A stretch of 8,704 nt of DNA, from contig CAZMSZ010000330.1 in NCBI GenBank assembly GCA_964569055.1, positions 1-8,704 on the forward strand, written 5' to 3'. Each line of letters starts with the position of its first letter. The stretch's first letter is position 1. Below the pieces are notes generated by a model. The model did not search any database, had not been told where the DNA came from, and saw nothing but the letters and a program-made list of their open reading frames with translations. This document shows, piece by piece, positions 1 through 7,093 of this stretch. The translations under genes were made by a program, and so were the position numbers. This DNA comes from JAWLGW01 sp964569055. GTDB lineage: Bacteria > Planctomycetota > J058.

Positions 1-965
1 CCTCCCTCGTCGTAGCGGGTGCCCGCGGCGCGGCCGGGTGGGGCGACGGCGTCGATTCGGGCGAGGTCTTCCTCGCTCAGCGCGACCGCGAGCGCGCCAA
101 CGTTCTCCTCGAGGCGCTCCACGCGGGTGGTGCCCGGGATCGGGATCACGTGCGGGGCGCGCCTGAGCAGCCAGGCCAGCGCGAGCTGGGCGGGGGTGCA
201 GCCGCGCTCCTGGGCGAGCGCCTCGACCTCGCGCACGAGGTCGAGGTTCTTCTGGAAGTTCTCGCCCATGAAGCGGGGCGAGCGGCGGCGCCAGTCGTCG
301 GGGGCGAGGTCCTCCAGCGTGCGGATCGCGCCGGTGAGGAACCCGCGGCCGAGCGGGCTGTAGGCCACGAACGCGATCCCCAGCTCGCGGCAGGTCTCGA
401 GCAGCTCGTCCTCGGGGTCGCGCGACCAGAGCGAGTACTCCGTCTGGAGCGCCGCGATCGGGTGCACCGCGTGGGCGCGGCGGATCGTCTCGGGCGCGGC
501 CTCCGACAGGCCGAGCCAGCGCACCTTCCCCTCGCGCACCAGCTCGCTCATGGCGCCCACGGTCTCCTCGATCGGGGTGCTCGGGTCGACCCGGTGCTGG
601 TAGTAAAGGTCGATCGTCTCGACCCCGAGCCGCTGCAGGCTGGCTTCGCAGGCGGCGCGCACGTACTCGGGCTTGCCCGAGACCCCGAGGAACGCGCCGT
701 CCTCCCCGCGCACCACCGCGAACTTGGTCGCGATCACGGCCCGCTCGCGCCGACCCTGCAGCGCCCGGCCCAGCAGCCGCTCGTTCGCGCCGCGGCCGTA
801 CATGTCGGCCGTGTCGAACAGGGTGACCCCCAGCTCGAGCGCCCGGTCGATCACCGCGAGCGAGCGCGCCTCGTCCGGCGGCGCGTAGAAGTCCGACATG
901 CCCATGCACCCGAGGCCGATCGCGGAGACCTCGGGTCCTCCTGCTCCGAGCGCGCGCCGTTCCAT
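1..965 (-). CDS. Aldo/keto reductase, AKR13/YakC-like (3' end cut by window edge)
   Basis: Predicted NADPH-dependent oxidoreductase with a TIM-barrel fold, reducing aldehydes or ketones to alcohols in the cytoplasm; the substrate cannot be told. The full AKR tetrad is visible: Asp51 and Tyr56 in FDTADMYG, Lys81 in ATKF, and His124 in YYQHRVD. The N-terminal GLGCMGMSDFY stretch and the late IPIPGTTRVERLEENV stretch (nucleotide-binding side) are typical of the YakC-like group. The reading frame is open to the left edge: 321 codons are present and the visible end reads GTRYDEG. Relatives are about 325-335 residues long, so roughly ten residues are missing. The start is the ATG at 965-963, 4 bases after a GAGGAGG ribosome binding site. 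It lies 85 bases downstream of the kelch kinase on the same strand. Readthrough from that operon is possible, but the strong site suggests independent translation. The family is certain; the physiological role is unknown. Confidence 0.95.
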   Translation of the reverse strand, partial: MERRALGAGGPEVSAIGLGCMGMSDFYAPPDEARSLAVIDRALELGVTLFDTADMYGRGANERLLGRALQGRRERAVIATKFAVVRGEDGAFLGVSGKPEYVRAACEASLQRLGVETIDLYYQHRVDPSTPIEETVGAMSELVREGKVRWLGLSEAAPETIRRAHAVHPIAALQTEYSLWSRDPEDELLETCRELGIAFVAYSPLGRGFLTGAIRTLEDLAPDDWRRRSPRFMGENFQKNLDLVREVEALAQERGCTPAQLALAWLLRRAPHVIPIPGTTRVERLEENVGALAVALSEEDLARIDAVAPPGRAAGTRYDEG

Positions 966-969
966 GCAC

Positions 970-976
970 CCTCCTC
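970..976 (-). promoter_or_regulatory. Ribosome binding site of the aldo/keto reductase
   Basis: GAGGAGG on the minus strand is a near-perfect anti-16S match and lies 4 bases before the ATG at 965. It fixes the start of the reductase. The 85-base gap (966-1050) between the kelch kinase stop and this gene shows no convincing promoter and no stem followed by a T run. Confidence 0.75.
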
Positions 977-1050
977 TGCGCCGGCCGCCTCACGGGCCGC
1001 GCGCGGCGCATGCTCGGCGCTGGCTGCGGCGCGCGCAAGGCGTCCGCCCG

Positions 1051-4000
1051 TCACTCCGCGGGGATCAGCTCCCAGGTGTCCGCCAGGCGGCGCCGTCCCT
1101 CGCTGCCGCCGAACACCACCCCCACGCCGCGGTTCGCGTCCCAGGCGAAGCCGTGCCATACGCGGCCAGACGGCCCCTCGCTCACCTCCAGCCGCTCCCA
1201 GCGCACCCCGTCCCAGCTCCACAGGTCGGCCACGTTGCCGCGGCGGCGCGAGAAGCCGCCGTGGAGCAACACGCGCTCGCCGTCGAACACCAGGCGCGGG
1301 GCCTGGAGGTCGGGGGGGCGCGGGCCGTCGGGGCGCATGCGGCGCCAGCGCTCGCCGTCCCACTCCCACAGGCTCTCGTGCAGGCCGAGCCCGCCGTACA
1401 GGACGAGCCGACCCCGCCGGCGGTCGGCCACCAGGCCGGGGTGGCTGCGCGGCGGGGGCCCCTCCTCGGCCAGCCGCTCCCAGCGCTCGCCGTCCCAGCT
1501 CCACAGGTCGCCGTGCACCCGCGCGCCGTCGTCACCGCCGAACAGGACCACCTCGCCGCGCGCCGGGTCGTACGTGAAGCCGTGCCACGCGCGCGGGCCG
1601 GGACCGGGCCCGCTCGGGCGGCGCTGCTCCCAGCGCGCGCCGTCCCACTCCCACAGGTCGTCGGTCTGCGGCTGATCGATCCGCGGCACGCCGCCGTACA
1701 GCACCAGCCGGCCGCGCGCCTCGTCGAACGCCAGGCCGTGGCCGATCCGCGGCGCGGGCCACTCGCCCTCCTCGGGCACGCGCCTCCAGCCGTCCTCGGC
1801 GCCGCGCCAGGTCCACAGGTCGCCGAACGCGCCCGCGCTCCCGTCCCACCCGCCGAACAGCACCACCTCGCGGCGCAGCGGGTCGTAGACCAGCGCGTTC
1901 TCGTGGCCTTCGCGCGGGTGCGGCACGTTGACCCCCGGCCACGGCTCGCGCCAGCGGCGCGCGGGGGGCGGGCCGAGCGGCTCGGCGGGCGCCTCCGCGG
2001 GCGCGCGCGGGACCTCGGACGCGCGCCAGATCCACGTCTCGGCGCCCCGTCTGGCCGGCAGGCCGTCGCCTCCGAGCAGCAGTCCCTCGCGTCGGGTGGG
2101 CAGCCACACCCAGGCCGCGCGCGAGCGCGCGGGCGGCCCGCGCTCGGGCGTGAGCTCGCGCCAGCGCGCGCCGTCCCAGGCCCACAGGTCGTCGAGCACG
2201 GCGCCGTCGCTGTCGTCGCCGCCCAAGAGGAGCGCGCGCTCGCCGTCGAACAGCATGACCGCCCCGCGCCGCGGCGAGGGGCCGGCCGCGTCCGGGAACG
2301 CGTGCCAGCGCGCGCCGTCCCACTCCCACACGTCGTCCAGGCAGCGGTCGGGGTCGTCGCCGCCGAACACGATCAGGCGCCCCCGGATCGGGTCGAACGT
2401 CACCGCGGGGAGGCGCCTGCCCTTGGGTGCGGGCGAGGCGTCGTGCCGGGTCCACGCGCCGCTCACCGGGTCGAGGCTCCACAGGACCTCGGGCTGCGTG
2501 CGCCCCTCGGCGGTGCCGCCCACCACCCACAGCACGCGCCGCGACGGGTCGTAGGCCATAGCGTGGTGCGCGAGCACGCCAGGCCCGCCCTCCAGCGGCC
2601 GCTTCGACCAAGCCGCGCCGTCCCACTCCCACAGCACCGGGGGCTCGCTCGCGCGGCCGGTCGAGCCGCCCAGCAGGAGCACCCGCTCGCGCGCGGCGTC
2701 ATACGCCATGGCGTGGCTGTAGCGCGGCGCGGGCCCGTCGGTGACCTCGCGCGCGCGCCACTGCGCGCCGTCCCAGGTCCACGTCTGGCCGCACAGCCGA
2801 TCGCCGTCGAGCCCGCCGAACAGGACCACCTCGCGCCGCGCGGCGTCCCACACGGCGGTCTCCTGCGCGCGGCGGCGGGGCGGCGGCCCCGGGACGTCGC
2901 GCCGCTCCCAGCCCCACACGGTCTCGAGCGCGGGAGACGCGGCCGCCGACTCGTGCTCGCCAGGGCCGGGCGCGGGCTCCTCGCTCGTGAGCAGCGCCAC
3001 CGCCGCCGCCACCGCGAACACCGCCAGCGCGCCCGCCGCCATGGCCAGCTCGCGCGGCCGGCGGGCGCGCTCCGCGGCGCCGAGCGCGAGCGGCGCCTCG
3101 CCCGCGAGGAACCGCGCCAGGTCGTCGGCCAGCGCCCCGGCGGTCGGATAGCGCGCCGCCGGGTCCTTGGCGAGCGCCCGCAGGCAGATCGCGTCGAGCG
3201 CCGCGGGGACCTCGGCCCTCAGGCGCGAGGGCGGCTCGACCGGCTCGGTCAGGATCTGCGCCAGGAGCGCCATCAGCGTGGTCGCCTGGTGCGGCGGCTC
3301 GCCCGTGAGCGCCGCGTACAGCGTGGCGCCCAGGCTGTAGACGTCCGCGCGCGCGTCGACGTGCTTCCCCTTGCCGCCGGCCTGCTCGGGCGGCATGTAG
3401 GCCGGGGTGCCGAGCAGCTCGCCGGTGATCGTGAGCGCCTCGCCGTCGTGGAGGTCCTTGGCGAGCCCGAAGTCGGTGACGAGCGCGCGCCCGTCCGCGC
3501 CGAGCAACACGTTGCCGGGCTTCATGTCCCGGTGCAGCACGCCGCTGTGGTGCGCGTGCTGCAGCCCGCGCGCCGCCTGCTCCAGCGCGCGGGCCGCCAC
3601 GCGCGGCGGCAGCGGCCCGGCCCGGTCGAGGCGCCGCTGGAGCGACTCGCCGTCCACGAGGTCGAGCGTCAGGTAGTGGAACCCCGCCGCCGCGCCGAGG
3701 TCGTGGATCGGGACCACGTGAGGGTGGCGCAGCCGGGCCGCCGCCTGGGCCTCGAGCGAGAAGCGCTGGACCTGCTGCTGCTTGGCCCGGTGCGCGGGCA
3801 TCAGCAGCACCTTGAGCGCGACCTCGCGCCCGAGCGCCTGGTGCCGCGCGACGAACACCGCGCCCATGCCGCCCCGGGCCAGCTCGCGCACCAGCACGTA
3901 CGGGCCGAGCTGCGTGCCCTCGCGCAGCGCGCCGACCCCGGCGTTGCGGGTCAGGCCTGCGGGCGCGCCGCCGCCCGCCGTCGAGGGGCCCAGCGACGGC

Positions 4001-4149
4001 GACTCGCCCAGGGGGGCCCGCGTGACCGTCTCGCCAGGGTCGAGGGAGGGCGCCGGCCCGCCCGCGCCTTCGAGCGGCCGCGACGGGGGTAGGGTCCCGC
4101 CCTCGAGCGGGCGCGAGGGCGGCAGCGTGCGCTCGTCGCCGCCGCTCAT
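1051..4149 (-). CDS. Transmembrane Ser/Thr protein kinase with 12 extracytoplasmic kelch-type repeats
   Basis: A 1032-residue receptor-like Hanks-type kinase. Residues 1-80 are a Pro/Gly/Thr-rich tail with an 11-residue tandem repeat. The kinase domain is about 83-350: glycine loop ARGGMG (91-96, first glycine replaced by Ala, a tolerated variant), ATP-binding Lys113 in VALKV, Glu133 in helix C, catalytic HRDMKPGN (206-213, Asp208), DFG 226-228, and GTPAYMPPEQ (247-256, PPE in place of APE). All catalytic residues are present, so it should be active. A hydrophobic helix at about 369-387 follows Arg-rich RARRPRE, so positive-inside predicts a cytoplasmic kinase and an outside C-terminus. Residues 411-1032 are kelch-like repeats with a GG turn and a W-x-W strand in each unit, probably two six-bladed propellers acting as the sensor or protein-binding part. 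The ATG overlaps the upstream kinase stop (ATGA) and has no clear ribosome site, so it is probably translationally coupled. The ligand is unknown. Confidence 0.95.
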   Translation of the reverse strand: MSGGDERTLPPSRPLEGGTLPPSRPLEGAGGPAPSLDPGETVTRAPLGESPSLGPSTAGGGAPAGLTRNAGVGALREGTQLGPYVLVRELARGGMGAVFVARHQALGREVALKVLLMPAHRAKQQQVQRFSLEAQAAARLRHPHVVPIHDLGAAAGFHYLTLDLVDGESLQRRLDRAGPLPPRVAARALEQAARGLQHAHHSGVLHRDMKPGNVLLGADGRALVTDFGLAKDLHDGEALTITGELLGTPAYMPPEQAGGKGKHVDARADVYSLGATLYAALTGEPPHQATTLMALLAQILTEPVEPPSRLRAEVPAALDAICLRALAKDPAARYPTAGALADDLARFLAGEAPLALGAAERARRPRELAMAAGALAVFAVAAAVALLTSEEPAPGPGEHESAAASPALETVWGWERRDVPGPPPRRRAQETAVWDAARREVVLFGGLDGDRLCGQTWTWDGAQWRAREVTDGPAPRYSHAMAYDAARERVLLLGGSTGRASEPPVLWEWDGAAWSKRPLEGGPGVLAHHAMAYDPSRRVLWVVGGTAEGRTQPEVLWSLDPVSGAWTRHDASPAPKGRRLPAVTFDPIRGRLIVFGGDDPDRCLDDVWEWDGARWHAFPDAAGPSPRRGAVMLFDGERALLLGGDDSDGAVLDDLWAWDGARWRELTPERGPPARSRAAWVWLPTRREGLLLGGDGLPARRGAETWIWRASEVPRAPAEAPAEPLGPPPARRWREPWPGVNVPHPREGHENALVYDPLRREVVLFGGWDGSAGAFGDLWTWRGAEDGWRRVPEEGEWPAPRIGHGLAFDEARGRLVLYGGVPRIDQPQTDDLWEWDGARWEQRRPSGPGPGPRAWHGFTYDPARGEVVLFGGDDGARVHGDLWSWDGERWERLAEEGPPPRSHPGLVADRRRGRLVLYGGLGLHESLWEWDGERWRRMRPDGPRPPDLQAPRLVFDGERVLLHGGFSRRRGNVADLWSWDGVRWERLEVSEGPSGRVWHGFAWDANRGVGVVFGGSEGRRRLADTWELIPAE
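1069..1917 (-). repeat. Kelch-type repeats 7-12 (second predicted propeller)
   Basis: Residues 745-1027 of the membrane kinase form a second block of six units. The first Gly of each GG pair is at 766, 819, 871, 919, 964 and 1014 (period 45-53), and the W-x-W strands are at about 779, 833, 883, 928, 977 and 1026 (WEL). The jump from 693 to 766 (73 residues) is the only break in the periodicity of the whole array. It is filled by an Ala/Pro-rich linker at about 711-742. Confidence 0.85.
2023..2877 (-). repeat. Kelch-type repeats 1-6 (first predicted propeller)
   Basis: Residues 425-709 of the membrane kinase hold six degenerate repeats. Each has the pattern 'YDxxRxRVVLFGG ... LWEWDGxxW'. The first Gly of the GG pair falls at residues 445, 494, 544, 596, 643 and 693, a period of 47-52 residues. 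The W-x-W strands are at about 457, 507, 557 (WSL), 608, 656 and 706. An extra W-x-W strand (WGW, 412-414) precedes the first unit and could supply the strand that closes the ring. The repeats show in the DNA as recurring 'cgccgtcccactcccac'-like stretches. Confidence 0.85.
4063..4128 (-). repeat. 33-bp imperfect tandem duplication in the N-terminal tail of the kelch kinase
   Basis: Residues 8-18 (TLPPSRPLEGG) and 19-29 (TLPPSRPLEGA) are near-identical neighbouring copies. The 33-base units differ at roughly a quarter of positions, mostly in ways that keep the protein unchanged, so the duplication looks old and kept at the protein level. The tail is rich in Pro, Thr and Ser and probably disordered. 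Confidence 0.75.
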
Positions 4150-6494
4150 GCGACGGCGACCGCGCGCGTGGCCGCCAGCCAGCCCGCCGGGACGAGCTGC
4201 GGCGGCAGGGCGGCGCGCCGCGCGGCGAGGAGGGCCTGCCAGGCCGCGGGGTCGGCTCCGCCGCCCAGGAGCGCGGGGAGCAGCGCGCGCGCCTGCGCCG
4301 CGCGCTCCTGCCAGGCCTCGAGCACGCGCTCGGCGAAGGCCCGCGCGCGCGCCTCGTCGGCGAACAGCTCGCGCGCGGCCCGCTCGAGGTCGGCCCCGCC
4401 CGGCGGCTCGGCCACCAGCGCCACCAGCCCCGTCACGGCGGCCGGGTGACGCAGCTCCACCAGCGCGCCGAACGTGTCGGGGTCGACGGCGTGCGTGCCC
4501 GCCGCGACGGCGGGGAAGCCGACCGGGGGCGGGTCGCCCTCGAGGACGAGCGTCACGTCGCCCAGGGTCAGCTCGGCGCCTGGGTCGAGGAACGCGCGGC
4601 GCGCGGGGGCGCCGTTCACGCGGGTCCCGCTCCGGCCGCCCGCGTCGGCCACGACCAGCCGCCGGTGCAGCGGGTAGACCGTGGCGTGGTGCCGCGACAC
4701 GCCCTCCGACGTGAGGCGCAGGTCGCAGCGCGGGTCGCGCCCCAGCCGCACCCCGGCGCCCGGCGCGAGCTCGAGCTCCAGCGGCGCGGGCTCACCGGCG
4801 GTCGTGCGCAGGCGCAGCCGGCGCGGCAGGCGCGGCACGTCGAGCTGCTCCTCGGCGCCGAGCCGGGCGTGGTCCCACCAGGCCAGCCAGGCGCTCGGCT
4901 CGCTCCCCGACGGCGCGCCGCTGACCTGCGCCAGCACCGCGGGCAGGGCCGCTCCGACCCGCGCCGCGCGCTCGGCCCGCCAGCGACCGCAGGCGGCGGC
5001 CACCTCGGCGCCGAGCAGCGCGCTCAGCCCGCCCGCCACCCAGGCTTCGACCCAGGGGTCGGGCGCCAGGCGCTCGAGCAGGTGCGCGGCGCAGCGCGGG
5101 TCGCGCAGGCGCAGCAGCCCCTGCACCAGGGGGTCGCGCCGCTCGGCCCGCGCCACGCTCACCTCGAGCGCGCTCCCCTCCGCCAGCGGATCGGAGAACA
5201 CCAGCTCCACGTCGCCGAGGCGGATCCGGTCGCCGTCGCGCAGCACGTGGCTGCCCGTCAGGCGCGCCCCGTTCACGAACGTGCCGTGGCTGCTCTTGAG
5301 GTCTCGCAGCACGAACCCGCGCTCCTCGCGCCGCACCAGCGCGTGCTGCCGGCTGACCGTGGCGTCCGCCAGCACGAGGTCGCACCCCTCGCGGCCCAGG
5401 CGCGCCTCCTCGCGCCGCACCAGCGCGAACCGCAGCGGCGCGGGCTCCTGCGCGACCAGGCACGGCACGCGGGCGGGCTCGCCGCGCAGGGCGCGCTCGA
5501 GGTCCTCGGCCACCGCCTCCAGCCGCGGATAGCGCAGCCGCCGGTCGGCCGCCAGCATGCGGTCCACCACCTCCTCGAGCGGCTCGGGGAGCTCGGGGAC
5601 CCGCGCCCGCAGCGGCTCGTACTCGCCGGTCGAGATCGCGTCCCACAGCTCGGCCGCGTGCTCGCCCTCGAAGGGCGGGGCCCCGGCGAGGGCGTGATAC
5701 AGCGTGGCGCCCAGGCCGAACACGTCGCAGCGCGCGTCGAGCGGCCCCTCCTGCTCCCACTGCTCGGGCGCCATGTAGGCCGCCGTGCCGAGCAGCGCCC
5801 CCGGGGCCGTGAGCGTGCTGCGGAACAGGTCCTTCGCCAGCCCGAAGTCGACGAGCTTGGCCCGCCCCTGCGGCGTGACCAGCACGTTGGCCGGCTTGAG
5901 GTCGCGGTGCAACAGGCCGTGGCGGTGCACCACCGCGAGGCCGAGCGCCACGTCGATCACGACGCGCGCGGCCGCCTCCGGCGCCAGGCGCCCGTGCCGC
6001 TGCAGCAGCCCCGAGAGCGGCGTCCCCTCCACCAGCTCCATGACGAGGTACGGCTCGTCGCCGCCCGCCTCGACGGCGTGGATCGCGACGAGGTGCGGGT
6101 GGGGCCCGACCTTCTGCATGGCCTCCGCCTCGCGCACGAAGCGGCGGCGGACCTTGGGGTTCATGGCCTGCTCGGGCGCGAGGAACTTGAGCACCACCGG
6201 CTGCCCGCTCGGGTCGCGCGCCCGGTAGACCACCCCCATGCCGCCGCGGCCGAGCACGCCCTCCACGAGATAGCGCCCGCCGACGACCTGCCCCGCGCGG
6301 ACGGGCTCGTCGCCGGCCGCGTGGGGCGCCGGAGCGCCGCCGAGCGCCGCCAGGAGCCGCCCCTCGGCCTCGAGCACCGCCCGGGCCTGCTCGGCCAGCT
6401 CCGGGGGGAGCGTCGCCAGCAGGTGCTCGACCGCCTCGCCGGCGCGGGCGCGCGCCAAGAGCGCGTCGAGGGCCTCGAGCGGGTCGCCGTTCAC
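4146..6494 (-). CDS. Soluble Ser/Thr protein kinase with two FHA domains
   Basis: A 782-residue cytoplasmic Hanks-type kinase with no membrane helix. Residues 1-55 are a helical lead. The kinase domain is about 73-340: glycine loop GRGGMG (82-87), Lys103 in VVLKF, helix C Glu122, HRDLKPAN (196-203, catalytic Asp198), DFG (216-218), activation segment to GTAAYMAPEQ (236-245). All catalytic residues are intact. FHA domain 1 is about 353-435 (LGRE, VSRQHA, SSHGTFVNG); FHA domain 2 is about 567-652 (LGRDPRC, VSRHHA, GRSGTRVNG). Both keep the Gly-Arg, Ser-Arg-x-His and Asn-Gly residues used to bind phosphothreonine. Each is followed by a related alpha-helical stretch (about 454-550 and 671-770) of a family I do not recognise. 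The start is GTG at 6494, after GGAGGAG and overlapping the sigma stop (GTGA); longer versions of this frame only shadow the sigma gene. It shares DFGLAKDL with the downstream kinase, suggesting a common origin. Confidence 0.93.
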   Translation of the reverse strand: MNGDPLEALDALLARARAGEAVEHLLATLPPELAEQARAVLEAEGRLLAALGGAPAPHAAGDEPVRAGQVVGGRYLVEGVLGRGGMGVVYRARDPSGQPVVLKFLAPEQAMNPKVRRRFVREAEAMQKVGPHPHLVAIHAVEAGGDEPYLVMELVEGTPLSGLLQRHGRLAPEAAARVVIDVALGLAVVHRHGLLHRDLKPANVLVTPQGRAKLVDFGLAKDLFRSTLTAPGALLGTAAYMAPEQWEQEGPLDARCDVFGLGATLYHALAGAPPFEGEHAAELWDAISTGEYEPLRARVPELPEPLEEVVDRMLAADRRLRYPRLEAVAEDLERALRGEPARVPCLVAQEPAPLRFALVRREEARLGREGCDLVLADATVSRQHALVRREERGFVLRDLKSSHGTFVNGARLTGSHVLRDGDRIRLGDVELVFSDPLAEGSALEVSVARAERRDPLVQGLLRLRDPRCAAHLLERLAPDPWVEAWVAGGLSALLGAEVAAACGRWRAERAARVGAALPAVLAQVSGAPSGSEPSAWLAWWDHARLGAEEQLDVPRLPRRLRLRTTAGEPAPLELELAPGAGVRLGRDPRCDLRLTSEGVSRHHATVYPLHRRLVVADAGGRSGTRVNGAPARRAFLDPGAELTLGDVTLVLEGDPPPVGFPAVAAGTHAVDPDTFGALVELRHPAAVTGLVALVAEPPGGADLERAARELFADEARARAFAERVLEAWQERAAQARALLPALLGGGADPAAWQALLAARRAALPPQLVPAGWLAATRAVAVA
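4191..4814 (-). repeat. FHA + helical module, copy 2
   Basis: Residues 561-768 of the soluble kinase. Landmarks in order: Gly-Arg 585, SRHH 600, GTRVNG 623-628, DP 671, Gly676, LRHP 681-684, Trp728, LPALL 739-743, AW 751-752. The order matches copy 1, with gaps of only a few residues, which supports a tandem duplication of the whole unit. Confidence 0.65.
4815..5438 (-). repeat. FHA + helical module, copy 1
   Basis: Residues 353-560 of the soluble kinase. Landmarks in order: Gly-Arg 367, SRQH 381, GTFVNG 404-409, DP 454, Gly459, LRDP 463-466, Trp505, LPAVL 517-521, AW 535-536. Copy 2 follows with the same order and nearly the same spacing. The helical half has no family name I can give. Confidence 0.65.
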
Positions 6495-7087
6495 GTCTCC
6501 TCCAGCCGAGCGCGCAGCGCGGCCATGGCGTCGTGGAGCCGCTGCCACACGGTGGACTTGGCGAGCCCGAGCTCGCTCGCCAGCTCGGCCAGCGAGCGCC
6601 CCTCGAACACGTGGCCCTCGACCACGCGGCGGGCCGCCGGGTCGAGCTCGGCCAGGGCGGCCTCGGCGCGCGCGAACGCCTCGCGCCGGGCGACGACCTG
6701 CGTGATCGAGGTGCGCGGGTCGTAGGCCGCGGGGCCGCCGCCGCGCGAGTCGACCAGCGACTCGAGGTGGCGCGCGGCGCCGCGCCCCTTCGCCCGCTGG
6801 TACTTGACCCGGTCCGCCACGATCCCGTGCGCCAGGCTGACCAGCCAGCGGTGCAGCGCGCCCGCGCCGCGCGGCTCGAACGCGCCGAGCGCCTGCCACG
6901 CTCGCAGCAGCGTGGCCTGCAGCAGGTCCTCCGGCGCGCAGTCGGCGCCGACCGCCGCGCCGGCGCGCGCCCGCAGGAACAGGAGCAGGCGCGGCGCGAG
7001 CGGGTCGACCAGGGCGGCGAACGCCGCGCCGTCTCCGGCGCGCGCGCGCGCCAGCAGCTCGGCGGTCGGGTCGTGCACGCTCGGCAT
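6491..7087 (-). CDS. ECF-type RNA polymerase sigma factor (kinase-associated)
   Basis: A 198-residue sigma-70 family protein with only regions 2 and 4, the size and layout of extracytoplasmic-function sigma factors. Region 2 spans about 7-100, with the region 2.2 core APEDLLQATLLRAW (51-64) and the region 2.3/2.4 stretch HRWLVSLAHGIVADRVKYQR (79-98). Region 4 is about 140-195, with the helix-turn-helix SLAELASELGLAKSTVWQRL (165-184). It should direct RNA polymerase to a dedicated promoter set. No anti-sigma gene is present; the next two genes, overlapping in an operon, are Ser/Thr kinases. Sigma-kinase pairs are known from Planctomycetes and from Vibrio EcfP/PpkT2, where phosphorylation activates the sigma factor. 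The usual DAED of region 2.2 reads APED here. The ATG start has no ribosome site and coincides with the predicted transcription start, so the mRNA may be leaderless. The exact ECF group is not assignable by eye. Confidence 0.9.
   Translation of the reverse strand: MPSVHDPTAELLARARAGDGAAFAALVDPLAPRLLLFLRARAGAAVGADCAPEDLLQATLLRAWQALGAFEPRGAGALHRWLVSLAHGIVADRVKYQRAKGRGAARHLESLVDSRGGGPAAYDPRTSITQVVARREAFARAEAALAELDPAARRVVEGHVFEGRSLAELASELGLAKSTVWQRLHDAMAALRARLEET
6497..6503 (-). promoter_or_regulatory. Ribosome binding site deciding the GTG start of the FHA kinase
   Basis: GGAGGAG on the minus strand lies inside the last codons of the sigma gene, just before the GTG at 6494-6492. The GTG overlaps the sigma stop TGA (6493-6491) as GTGA. 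The site plus the overlap makes this start much more likely than any upstream start in the same frame, which would translate sigma DNA in the wrong frame. Confidence 0.7.
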
Positions 7088-7093
7088 GACTCG

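Noticed and set aside
996..1007. A 12-base GC palindrome (GCCGCGCGCGGC) between the kelch kinase and the reductase, as a terminator
   Set aside because: No T run follows on the minus strand, and alternating GC palindromes are common by chance in this composition.
1069..2877. Recurring 'cgccgtcccactcccac'-like DNA stretches as a CRISPR array or mobile repeat
   Set aside because: They are in frame, diverged, and encode the W-x-W-D-G-x-x-W strand of each kelch unit, so the protein repeat explains them fully.
898..4092. A 1064-codon open frame on the plus strand opposite the kelch kinase
   Set aside because: It is codon-aligned antisense to a gene with clear kinase and kelch motifs. In very GC-rich DNA the antisense stops (TTA, CTA, TCA codons in the real gene) are rare, so such frames stay open. 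Its translation is Arg/Ala/Pro/His-rich with no domain.
4446..6725. A 759-codon open frame on the plus strand opposite the FHA kinase
   Set aside because: Same cause: exact codon register antisense to the kinase, low-complexity composition and no recognisable motif.
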